Under the pieces are notes generated by a model. That model was not told where the DNA came from. It worked only from the letters and a program-made list of their open reading frames with translations, and made no database searches. From the IMG/VR virus record IMGVR_UViG_3300034198_009209, positions 1-33,752 of that record: a DNA stretch of 33,752 bases; one strand, written 5' to 3'. Position numbers and translations under genes: made by a program. The stretch comes from a virus. Shown one piece after another: positions 8,352 through 16,900 of the stretch (positions are counted from its first letter, which is position 1; each line of letters begins with the position of its first letter).

Positions 8352-9923
8352 ATGGCTGATTCTAAATTAAATAATATACAAGATACGTACGAAGGATTAT
8401 ATCCATCTGTTTTTAAAAAAATAGATGCTGCAGATGTAATGATAAGTCCGTTTCAAGCCCATAAACAATGGGTTGTAGATTCCGGCAGTGCAACTAGTAG
8501 TTGTTTACCATTAACTGCAATTTATACTGATATACTTCCTCCGTTAGGATCTGAATTAACATATAATGATGCATCGAATATAGATGGTAGTTTACAAACT
8601 ATTATATATTATTCAATTAATCATTTATATTACAAATATAAAGATCAGCCAACTAATACGTACGGTCCAACAAATTTAGTTCGTACAAAAAAATATTTAT
8701 ATGAATCTGCATCAGTGTTTTCAATACCGCAATTAAAAATGGGTGAAGCAATACAACCGGAATCTTTTGCAATAAAACATAATTCATTTAATATTTCATC
8801 AGACCGTTATGGTAATATACTTAATTCAAGTATCGATACTAGTTCTTTAGTAACCGGTGAAATATTTTATGAAGGATTTAATGAATATTTTGATACTAGC
8901 AGAATTAAATATATAAGTGAAAATGTTACATATAATCCAGGTATTACCGATTTAGATGATTTAGGTTTGCCTGTCGGCTTATCAGCGTATTTTTCTGGTT
9001 CTGGTTTTATATCAACTGATATTAATGGTATGTATAATCGAGATGAGAATTATGCAATTTCATTTTTTATATCTAATAGTTTAGCTACATCGAACAATCA
9101 ACTAATTTTAACAAAAGCATCGAGTAGTATATCGCCGCAATATCCATTTAAAATAGAATTAAGTGGTAGTAATCAAATTGTTTTTTCAGTAGCCGGTAGT
9201 ACTACATTTAAAACATATGTTACATCGTCTGTATTGTCAGGCGATTGGAAACATGTTTTATGTCAAAAATCTGGAAGTTATTTGCAATTGTATATTAATG
9301 GAACATTGCAACAATCGGGTTCTAGTGTTTTATTATCTAACACATTTTCTCCATTTACTGCATCTGCTAGAATTGATAATACAGATCCTATGTACATAGG
9401 CGGATTTAATACGCAATCAGCTAATTTTTATGGATTATTAGATGAAATACGTATTTTTAATCGAGCATTGTCTTCTACGGAAATAACAAGTTTATCAACT
9501 AGAAATCTGTTAGATGGCAAATTATTACAAACAAATCATGTAGGTAATATTTTTACAAAGCAAGGTATTGCAGTTATATCTACTCCAGATTATCGATATA
9601 ATAATCTTATTAATGATTTTATTAGTATATCATATAAAAGCACCGTAACGATTAATGAATTAGGCGTTGTTGCTAAATTAGACGCTGGTGATTTTAATAT
9701 GTCAACTAATATTACATTGACACAAGATAATGATGTTACATATCATCCATTTGTTAGTGGTAGTGATTTTGCCCCATATATAACTACAGTTGGATTATAT
9801 AATGATGCTGGACAATTATTAGCTATTGGTAAATTAGCACAACCTATAAAAAAACGAAATGATGTTGATATGAATTTTTTAATACGCATCGATTTAGATA
9901 AAAATATTTCGTTAAAGGAATAA
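8352..9923 (+). CDS. Tail fibre/spike-like protein with LamG domain
   Basis: A 523-residue structural protein. Residues ~206-378 form a recognisable LamG/concanavalin-like domain: it starts near 'GLSAYFSGSGFI', contains 'WKHVLCQKSGSYLQLYING' and closes with 'LLDEIRIFNRALSSTEI', the hallmark last strands of this fold, which commonly binds carbohydrates. Residues 476-485 ('YITTVGLYND') and the following 'LLAIGKLAQP' repeat the C-terminal module of the upstream gene. It has its own promoter-like motif behind a terminator, and there is no obvious Shine-Dalgarno before the ATG. The next gene begins one base after its stop. A role in host-surface binding is inferred from the LamG domain. Confidence 0.6.
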   Translation: MADSKLNNIQDTYEGLYPSVFKKIDAADVMISPFQAHKQWVVDSGSATSSCLPLTAIYTDILPPLGSELTYNDASNIDGSLQTIIYYSINHLYYKYKDQPTNTYGPTNLVRTKKYLYESASVFSIPQLKMGEAIQPESFAIKHNSFNISSDRYGNILNSSIDTSSLVTGEIFYEGFNEYFDTSRIKYISENVTYNPGITDLDDLGLPVGLSAYFSGSGFISTDINGMYNRDENYAISFFISNSLATSNNQLILTKASSSISPQYPFKIELSGSNQIVFSVAGSTTFKTYVTSSVLSGDWKHVLCQKSGSYLQLYINGTLQQSGSSVLLSNTFSPFTASARIDNTDPMYIGGFNTQSANFYGLLDEIRIFNRALSSTEITSLSTRNLLDGKLLQTNHVGNIFTKQGIAVISTPDYRYNNLINDFISISYKSTVTINELGVVAKLDAGDFNMSTNITLTQDNDVTYHPFVSGSDFAPYITTVGLYNDAGQLLAIGKLAQPIKKRNDVDMNFLIRIDLDKNISLKE

Positions 9924-9924
9924 C

Positions 9925-10461
9925 ATGATACGACTTAAAACATTACTTCGTGAAATGAATGATGTTGAATTACAACGTTTACTTGGTAAAATAAAGAATA
10001 AACAGTTTAAATTTTTAGGGCAAGGTGATAACGGCCGTGTATATGAAATTGACGGCGAAGACAAAGTTTTTAAAATTACTAAAGAACGAGATGAATATCA
10101 AGTTGCAGATCGCATAGTTAATCGTTACTCTGAATTTACTACATTTATTCCAATTTATTATGTAAATGGAACTGATATGTATATAATGGCAAATGCTGAT
10201 ACATTGCCGCAAACAATTCGTCGTGAAATTGATTTATTCATGAATAATTTTTCTGACTTTGCTAGAAAAAATGGAGGCGAAGTTTCTATATTTGATTTCG
10301 TACAAGAAACTGAAATTACAAACAAACAATTGAATAATTTTCTTAATGCATTGCAAGTAGATGTAGATAAACTTAATATTCCAGAATTTGACTTAGATTT
10401 AGATTTTCGATCGGATAATTTAATGATTTGGAATGGAAACTTAGTATTAGTTGATTGGTGA
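9925..10461 (+). CDS. Minimal kinase-like protein with capsid-targeting-like N-terminus
   Basis: A 178-residue protein with landmarks of a protein-kinase fold: a Gly-rich loop at 32-40 ('GQGDNGRVY'), a candidate ATP-binding Lys50 in 'VFKIT', a possible catalytic loop D160-x4-N165 ('DFRSDN'), and D177 in 'VDW', equivalent to the DFG Asp. It ends one residue after that Asp, so the activation segment and most of the C-lobe of ordinary kinases (250+ residues) are absent. The first ten residues, 'MIRLKTLLRE', match those of the next gene and end in L-x-E, the T4 gp21 cleavage pattern. AAAGGA lies 5 nt before the ATG. It may be an active small kinase, a pseudokinase or an injected effector; none is proven. 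Confidence 0.6.
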   Translation: MIRLKTLLREMNDVELQRLLGKIKNKQFKFLGQGDNGRVYEIDGEDKVFKITKERDEYQVADRIVNRYSEFTTFIPIYYVNGTDMYIMANADTLPQTIRREIDLFMNNFSDFARKNGGEVSIFDFVQETEITNKQLNNFLNALQVDVDKLNIPEFDLDLDFRSDNLMIWNGNLVLVDW

Positions 10462-10479
10462 TATTTATATTATATAAAG
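10461..10479 (+). promoter_or_regulatory. ATATTTATA promoter-like motif, copy 3
   Basis: ATATTTATA followed by TTATATAAAG, 20 nt before the ATG at 10490. The first base is the last base of the kinase-like gene's TGA stop. Promoter function is inferred. Confidence 0.55.
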
Positions 10480-10489
10480 GATTTTTAGA

Positions 10490-12307
10490 ATGTTAAAATT
10501 AAAAAACTTATTGGTAGAACAAGGTAATTTAAAATCATTTACTATACAAACACCTGCACCTAAATCTATGTTAGATATAGTACGTAGTACGAAACCGAGA
10601 GGTGCTGCATTTATTCTTAAATCTACAGATGTTTTAGGCGAAACACCATCTATGGATAGTATAATAAATTTATTAAAATTAGATGATCGTTTTGGAGAAA
10701 ACAGTATTTGGGCACAAACATTAGCAGTAGAAGAAGAATTTGAAGGCTTTGTTTATGTATTTAGTGATGATTTTAAAGATTCACAACGTAAAACTAAATT
10801 TAACGTTATGATTGTTCCTAGAACGTATATCTTTGAAATGGTATTAGGAACAGATATAACAGATGACACAAAAATTACAGCTGTTAATGATTTATTAGTA
10901 ACTAAATATAGTATAGGAAATGCATCTGTAATGTTGCAACCAGAATTAGATAAATTAAAAACAGATATTGCTCCGTATTTAAATACGGAAAGACTTAAAA
11001 AATTAGAAGCAGAAAATGCTAAATTGCAACAAGCATTGGACGCTAAATCAGAACCAGAAGCACAATCACAATATACATTATCGGCTGATCAAACTGCAAC
11101 TTCAGATGTAGCAGCTACTGCATCTACTACAGAAAATAAAGCACAAGCATTATTAACTAAACTTAAAGATGCTCCAATTAAATTAAATACATCATCAGAT
11201 GATGTTTTATATATTCAAGATTTAATGTATAGAATTGGAATGGCTTCTCCAAAATTAGCTGAAAAAAATGATGTAGCTTCTTGGGTTGCATTTAGAGATG
11301 CTAAACCGCAATATGGTACTTATGGAACTCGTACTAAGAATTTTATTGATGCAATTAAAACATGGAAAGGCCTTTCTACGACAAATGATAATATTACTAC
11401 TGAAGTACTTCAAGCTATATTAGATGCTGGTAAAGGTGCTGGTATTACTGAATCTAGAAATTCATACTATGCAGATAAATTTATATATGAACAATTTGAA
11501 ATATCTGCAGATATCGACAAAGCTGTTACATCAACATCATCAAAATCATCATCTACTACTAACAAAACTAAAACTACAAAAACATCGACTGCTACTGGAA
11601 CTTTTCATCCAATTGGTACTGCTTGGGATAAATTGGATTATAAAACTCCAATTAAACAAGGAGATAAAGGTCAAGAAGTAAAAGCAATGCAGATATTCAT
11701 TAATGGAATAAATGCAGCACAAGGAGAAACGAATGGTATTGCTTTTCCGAAACAAGATGGTGTTTATGGACATCTTACCCATGAGGCTGCTAAAATGGCT
11801 GCGTTTAGAATACCTAGTGATACTTCCGGTTATATAACGATAAAAACACCAGCATCATTAAGCGATTGGAGTAAACAGTTCACAGCATGGAAATCTTATG
11901 CAGACAAACCAAAATTGAACGGAATAAATCAACAAACTATTAAAGAATCAGATGAAATGGATAAAATTTGGGATGATCTTTTTAAAGTAATTCAAAATTC
12001 TCCAGAAAATTATTTTGGTAAAATGGGATTTAAAGGTTGGGTTAATGATGATGAAAATGGAGCTGCAGATTGGTTTATAAAAGCGTTTAATGATGCATGG
12101 GGTACTACGTTAACTAGATTATCAAAATCTAAATCCACATATATACAAACAAATGTTAAAAATATTAGATGGACTGTTAAACATATTGCAAATGAATTAA
12201 TTAGAACAGGACATTCCGGACATGTTAATGTTACATATTATTACATTAATACGGGTGATACTGAATGGCATCAACAAAAATTAAAATTGCGTTGGGATTA
12301 CATGTAA
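10490..12307 (+). CDS. Peptidoglycan-binding-domain protein, candidate capsid-packaged
   Basis: A 605-residue protein. It begins 'MLKLKNLLVE', nearly the same ten-residue tag as the upstream gene and ending in L-x-E, a gp21-type cleavage pattern. Residues ~163-186 form a short coiled coil. Residues ~235-305 and more clearly ~386-438 ('KQGDKGQEVKAMQ' to 'DGVYGHLTHEAAKMAAF') match the peptidoglycan-binding-1 pattern (G..G..V...Q, then DG.fG..T..A). A Ser/Thr/Lys linker lies at ~345-365. Further (I/L)-x-E sites occur at 'GITE' and 'TIKE'. I see no lysozyme or amidase catalytic signature, though the last 100 residues are unassigned. It could be a cell-wall-binding tail protein or an internal protein delivered with the DNA; the tag favours the latter. 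Confidence 0.55.
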   Translation: MLKLKNLLVEQGNLKSFTIQTPAPKSMLDIVRSTKPRGAAFILKSTDVLGETPSMDSIINLLKLDDRFGENSIWAQTLAVEEEFEGFVYVFSDDFKDSQRKTKFNVMIVPRTYIFEMVLGTDITDDTKITAVNDLLVTKYSIGNASVMLQPELDKLKTDIAPYLNTERLKKLEAENAKLQQALDAKSEPEAQSQYTLSADQTATSDVAATASTTENKAQALLTKLKDAPIKLNTSSDDVLYIQDLMYRIGMASPKLAEKNDVASWVAFRDAKPQYGTYGTRTKNFIDAIKTWKGLSTTNDNITTEVLQAILDAGKGAGITESRNSYYADKFIYEQFEISADIDKAVTSTSSKSSSTTNKTKTTKTSTATGTFHPIGTAWDKLDYKTPIKQGDKGQEVKAMQIFINGINAAQGETNGIAFPKQDGVYGHLTHEAAKMAAFRIPSDTSGYITIKTPASLSDWSKQFTAWKSYADKPKLNGINQQTIKESDEMDKIWDDLFKVIQNSPENYFGKMGFKGWVNDDENGAADWFIKAFNDAWGTTLTRLSKSKSTYIQTNVKNIRWTVKHIANELIRTGHSGHVNVTYYYINTGDTEWHQQKLKLRWDYM

Positions 12308-12326
12308 TATTACATTTAAAAAAGTT

Positions 12327-12809
12327 ATGGCAAAAAATCATTATCATTCATCAGGTAATTCAAAACGAGCAGCTGCTCTTAAATATGGATATAAATCTGG
12401 ATTAGAACATACTGTTGCAGAACAGATTAAATCTACAGAATATCCTTTGAAATATGAAACTGAAACACTAAATTATATAGTACCAGAACGTAAAGCAAAA
12501 TATACTCCAGATTTTGTATTTACGAAGAAAAATGGCGAATTCATGTTTATTGAAACAAAAGGACGTTGGACTAGTGCCGATCGTTTAAAAATGAAACATG
12601 TTTTAGCATCGAATCCTGGAATAGATATTCGCATGGTATTTCAATCTCCTACGCAAAAAATATCAAAAGGCAGTAAAACTACATATGAAGCGTATGCTGT
12701 AAAATTAGGTATTAAACATGTTGCTAAAAAAGATATTCCTGCAGAATGGATGTTAGAATGTTTAAAAACCGGCGAAGAAGTAGTAAATGTTAAGAAATTT
12801 TTTTCATAA
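12327..12809 (+). CDS. Holliday-junction resolvase, T7 endonuclease I-like
   Basis: A 160-residue protein close to T7 gp3 (149 residues) in length and motif order. E27 in 'SGLEH', D62 in 'YTPDF', and E76/K78 in 'IETKG' correspond to the four catalytic residues of T7 endonuclease I. The downstream 'DIRMVFQSP', 'YEAYAVKLGIK' and 'IPAEWM' also track the T7 protein. The enzyme resolves four-way and branched DNA, needed to clear recombination intermediates before packaging. T4 itself uses the unrelated endonuclease VII (gp49). The gene starts 19 nt after the upstream stop with no clear ribosome-binding site, and precedes primase and SbcCD, fitting a recombination/replication island. Confidence 0.9.
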   Translation: MAKNHYHSSGNSKRAAALKYGYKSGLEHTVAEQIKSTEYPLKYETETLNYIVPERKAKYTPDFVFTKKNGEFMFIETKGRWTSADRLKMKHVLASNPGIDIRMVFQSPTQKISKGSKTTYEAYAVKLGIKHVAKKDIPAEWMLECLKTGEEVVNVKKFFS

Positions 12810-12997
12810 TGATTTGAAATGTGAAATATTTTTAATACATTCAATAAAATTAATGTTTAATTAATTAAATGATTGATTCAGTATGAAATTGAATCGATCG
12901 TTAGACCAGTAATGTAATGTATGTGTCTAACTAATATTATTATATTATTATTAATAATTAATTGGAATACTACTATAGTTTAATTATATTATTATTA
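12810..12997 (+). other. 188-nt non-coding region with palindrome and tandem hairpins
   Basis: No plausible gene is present. The stretch holds a perfect 14-nt palindrome, TTTAATTAATTAAA (12856-12869). Next comes a 10-bp stem, GATTGATTCA with TGAATCGATC (12871-12899, one G-T pair, 9-nt loop), immediately followed by a second stem GTTAGAC/GTCTAAC (12900-12931, 18-nt loop). A run made almost only of A and T follows. There is no T-tract directly after either hairpin, so they do not look like intrinsic terminators. Candidate roles are a regulatory leader, a structured RNA or a replication origin. Confidence 0.5.
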
Positions 12998-13945
12998 ATG
13001 AAGAATATTAAGTTATTGCAATTATTAGAATCAGTACTAGGTAAAGGAAAATCTACTTCCGGTGATAATATTGCATTCTTCTCTCCATTCATTTCACATT
13101 ATAAACCTAAATTAGAAATTAATATTAATACTAATAGCAATGGTGAAAACGTTTGGCATTGTTGGATATCTGATAAAAAAGGCCGAACTATATCTTCATT
13201 ATTCAAACAATTAAATTTATCAAAAGAAAAGTTTGAACAGCTAAATAAAATAATTGAAACATCAAAATACCGTACGGTTAATTTAACTGATATAAAAAAA
13301 CAGGTAACACTACAATTGCCGGATGAATATAAACCATTATGGTTTAAGAAAACTACACCTGATTATAAAAATGCAATCTTTTATCTTAAAAATAGAGGAA
13401 TTAATATATTTGATATTATTAAATATCGTATAGGATATTGCGAATCGGGCGAATATGCCGGTAAAATAATTATACCTAGTTATGATGCAACTGGCCAATT
13501 AAATTACTTTGTTAGTAGAGCATTTTATAAAGCAGATTCACAAAAGCATAAAAATCCTAAAGTTTCAAAAGATATTATCGGATTTGAAATGTTTATAAAT
13601 TGGGCTGAACCAATAATATTATGTGAAGGGGCTTTCGATGCAATTGCAGTAAAAAGAAATGCAATACCATTATTTGGTAAAGTAATACAACCAGCATTAC
13701 AAAAGAAAATTATTGAAGAACGAGTACGAAACATTTATCTTTGTTTAGATGCCGATGCATTAAAGAATGCAATTCAAATTGCAGAAAGATTTATGGCAGA
13801 AGGATTAAATGTATATTTTGTTGAATTGCAAGATAAAGATCCTTCTGAATTAGGATTCAATCAAATTACAACTATATTAGCAGATACCGACGTATTATCA
13901 TTCGAAGGTTTAATGCATTTAAAGATGGGAATGTTATGGACATAA
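12998..13945 (+). CDS. 61: DNA primase with TOPRIM domain and degenerate zinc finger
   Basis: I choose the ATG at 12998 rather than the upstream in-frame TTG at 12962; this gives 315 residues. The TOPRIM core is clear: E210 in 'EGAFDA', the D251-A-D253 pair in 'LCLDADA', and 'DKDPSELG'. The N-terminal region keeps the frame of a phage primase zinc ribbon ('PF..H.KPKL..N' and 'WHCW'), but S29 and I32 occupy the CPxC positions and S58 the last Cys of CWxC, so metal binding is probably lost or altered. Primases make RNA primers for lagging-strand synthesis, and T4 gp61 is the functional counterpart. It overlaps the next gene by 10 nt. No helicase gene is visible in the window. Confidence 0.8.
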   Translation: MKNIKLLQLLESVLGKGKSTSGDNIAFFSPFISHYKPKLEININTNSNGENVWHCWISDKKGRTISSLFKQLNLSKEKFEQLNKIIETSKYRTVNLTDIKKQVTLQLPDEYKPLWFKKTTPDYKNAIFYLKNRGINIFDIIKYRIGYCESGEYAGKIIIPSYDATGQLNYFVSRAFYKADSQKHKNPKVSKDIIGFEMFINWAEPIILCEGAFDAIAVKRNAIPLFGKVIQPALQKKIIEERVRNIYLCLDADALKNAIQIAERFMAEGLNVYFVELQDKDPSELGFNQITTILADTDVLSFEGLMHLKMGMLWT

Positions 13946-16900
13946 AAAAGATTGATGTCGGCATTGATAAAATTGACAAAATATATCATATTTCAGATAT
14001 ACATATTCGTACATTAAAACGACATCGAGAATATCGTGAAGTGTTTGAAAACATGTTTAATTATATTGCTCGAACCAGTACTGGAGCTAGTATTGCAGTT
14101 GTTACAGGTGATATTGTACATAGCAAATTAGATATGTCTCCGGAGCTAGTTCAAATGCTTGTTGATTTTTTTAATGGATTTGAAATACCTACAATTGTTA
14201 TTTTAGGTAACCATGACATGAACTTAAATAATATGCATCGAATTGATGCTGTAAGTCCCGTATTAGATGTTATACAAAATCCTAATATAATTTTTATAAA
14301 AGAAAACGGATTATTTGAATTAGGTGGTATTACATGGAATCATATGGCTGTTGATATAGCGCCATCCGAATATATACGTGCCGATCAATTTGATGCTACA
14401 TATAAAATTGCATTGCATCATGGAGCGGTTAATAGTGCAAAAACAGATATTGGATATCAAATATCAAATGAAAATGTAGGTGTTGATTTATTTGATGGAC
14501 ATGATATTACATTATTAGGTGATATACATAAACCGGCACAATTTTTAAATGAATTAAAAACCGTTGCTTATCCAGGATCACTTATTCAACAAAATCATGG
14601 TGAAGCATTGGATCATGGTATCTTAGTATGGGATATTGAAAATAAATCAGCTGATTTTGTTGAAATTCAAAATGATTATGGTTATATTACAATTGAAGTT
14701 GAAGGTACAAAAGTAATTAAATATCCACATCGTATTCCAAATAAACCTCGCGTGCGTATCAAATTTAATGACACGTCCGCTGCGGATATGAAAAAATTAA
14801 TTGCATCAATACGCAAAAAATTTAATGTTCAAGATATAACCATACAACGAAGTGTTACTAATATTAATAACGAAGCTTCATCATCATTTGCAATTGGAAA
14901 TGTACGGGATGTAGAATATCAAAACACTCTCATTACAGATTATATTGCATTAAATTTTCCTCAAGCTACTGCAGAAGAAACTGATGCAATTCGACATATC
15001 AATCGAACAATAAATTCAAAATTACCTGCAGTAGAATCTGTCAGACACATGACATGGCATCCTATTCAATTTGAATTTGATAACATGTTTTCATATGGGG
15101 AAGGCAATGTTATAAATTTTGAAAATATGCAAGATGTATGTGGTTTATTTGCTGCAAATACATCAGGTAAGTCTTCTTTATTAGATGCAATAACATATAC
15201 TATTTTTGATAAATGTAGTAAAACCGGAAAAGCTCATGAAGTTTTAAATAATAAAAAAGTTACATTCCGAGGTAAGTTTACATTTGAAATGAATGGTACT
15301 ACATATACAATTGAACGTACTGGTATCAAACAAAAAAATGGTCACGTTAAAGTATTAGTAGATTTTTATACTGATACAGAAAATTTAAATGGTGAAGAAC
15401 GCAGTGATACAAATAAATCAATACGTAGATATTTAGGTACATATGATGATTTTATTTTAACTGCATTCTCACTTCAAGCTGATAATAATAATTTCATTGA
15501 AAAGTCTCAACGAGAACGTAAAGATTTACTTTCACAGTTTTTAGATATTACGGTGTTTGAACAGTTATATCAATTAGCATCTGATGAAATCAAAGAAACT
15601 GCCGGAAAACTAAAAGAATATAAGAAAACGGATTTTGCTGAAATTATTGTTCATAATGATTCTATTATATTAAACAATCAAGATACTATATTAGAATTAG
15701 AACAACATGAAAATGAATTGCAGGAAACAAGGAATACCTTGCAAGAAAAAATTGTTGCTTTAATTGAAACAAAATTACCTACTACATATGATGGTCCGGA
15801 TATTAATGCATTAGAACAACAAGAAACTGAATTAACAAAAACTATAGAATCTATATTATCGGATATTGATACTGCATACGCAGGAATACAACTTATAAAA
15901 ACAAATATCGCACAAGCAAAGAAAAATATACGAACAAATTATAATGAAACTCAATTACAACATCACGTAGATACATTGAACCAATTACGATTAGAATTTA
16001 CAGAATTGCGTGATGAAATTAAAAATCAAAAAGGAATTATCGATGCAAAAGAAGAAAAAATTAAACATCTTGAATCTCATGAATATGATCCAAACTGCAA
16101 ATACTGTACATCTAACGTTTTCGTACAAGATGCAATTGAGGCACAAACTACAATTGATCAAGATCGAAACATATTAAATGAATTGATTAATCGATATGAG
16201 ACTAACAAAAATTCTATAGACGCTTTACAGATTTATGAAACTCAGTATAAAGAATTAACTAAAATACAAGATTCAATAACAGAAAGCCAAAATTCTTTAA
16301 ATGTAAAAGAATTAAAATTAGAATTATTAGAAAGTGATTTACAAACAAGAGAATCGGAACTAGAAACATGTTTAGAACGTCAAGAATCATTTCGAAAAAA
16401 TGCAACGGCAATAATTCATAATCAGACTGTAGATTTACATATTGCAACATGTAAAGAAAGTATCGAATCATGTTCAACTAAAATAAAATCTACGCAAGAA
16501 ACAATTAAATCATTGTTTGGTGCAATTGAAGTAGCAAAAACAAATAAAGCAGCTGCCATGACACAATTGGATTCATATCAACAATTGGAAACAGAATATA
16601 AAGCATTTGAATATTATTTGCAAACCGTAAAACGTGATGGAATTCCATATGAATTAATTTCAAAGGCAATGCCAAAAATTGAAACTGAAATAAATAACGT
16701 ATTGAATCAGGTAGTAGATTTTAATATGGTTCTTCAAAGTGATGGAAAAAATATTAATGGTTATATCATATACGATGAAGATAACTTTTGGCCATTAGAA
16801 TTAACAAGTGGTATGGAGCGATTTATTTCATCGTTGGCAATTCGAATAGCATTGATCAATGTTTCAGCGTTACCACGTCCTAATTTTATTGCAATTGATG

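Noticed and set aside
12884-12913. Nine-codon frame that could be a leader peptide ahead of primase
   Set aside because: It overlaps the two hairpins, has no ribosome-binding site and is too short to separate from chance.
12871-12931. Possible tRNA or tRNA-like element
   Set aside because: There is no acceptor stem enclosing the two hairpins and no T-loop GTTCRA-type sequence.
12962-12997. In-frame TTG extension of the primase gene
   Set aside because: It would add 12 mostly hydrophobic residues from A/T-rich intergenic DNA; the ATG at 12998 gives a normal primase start.
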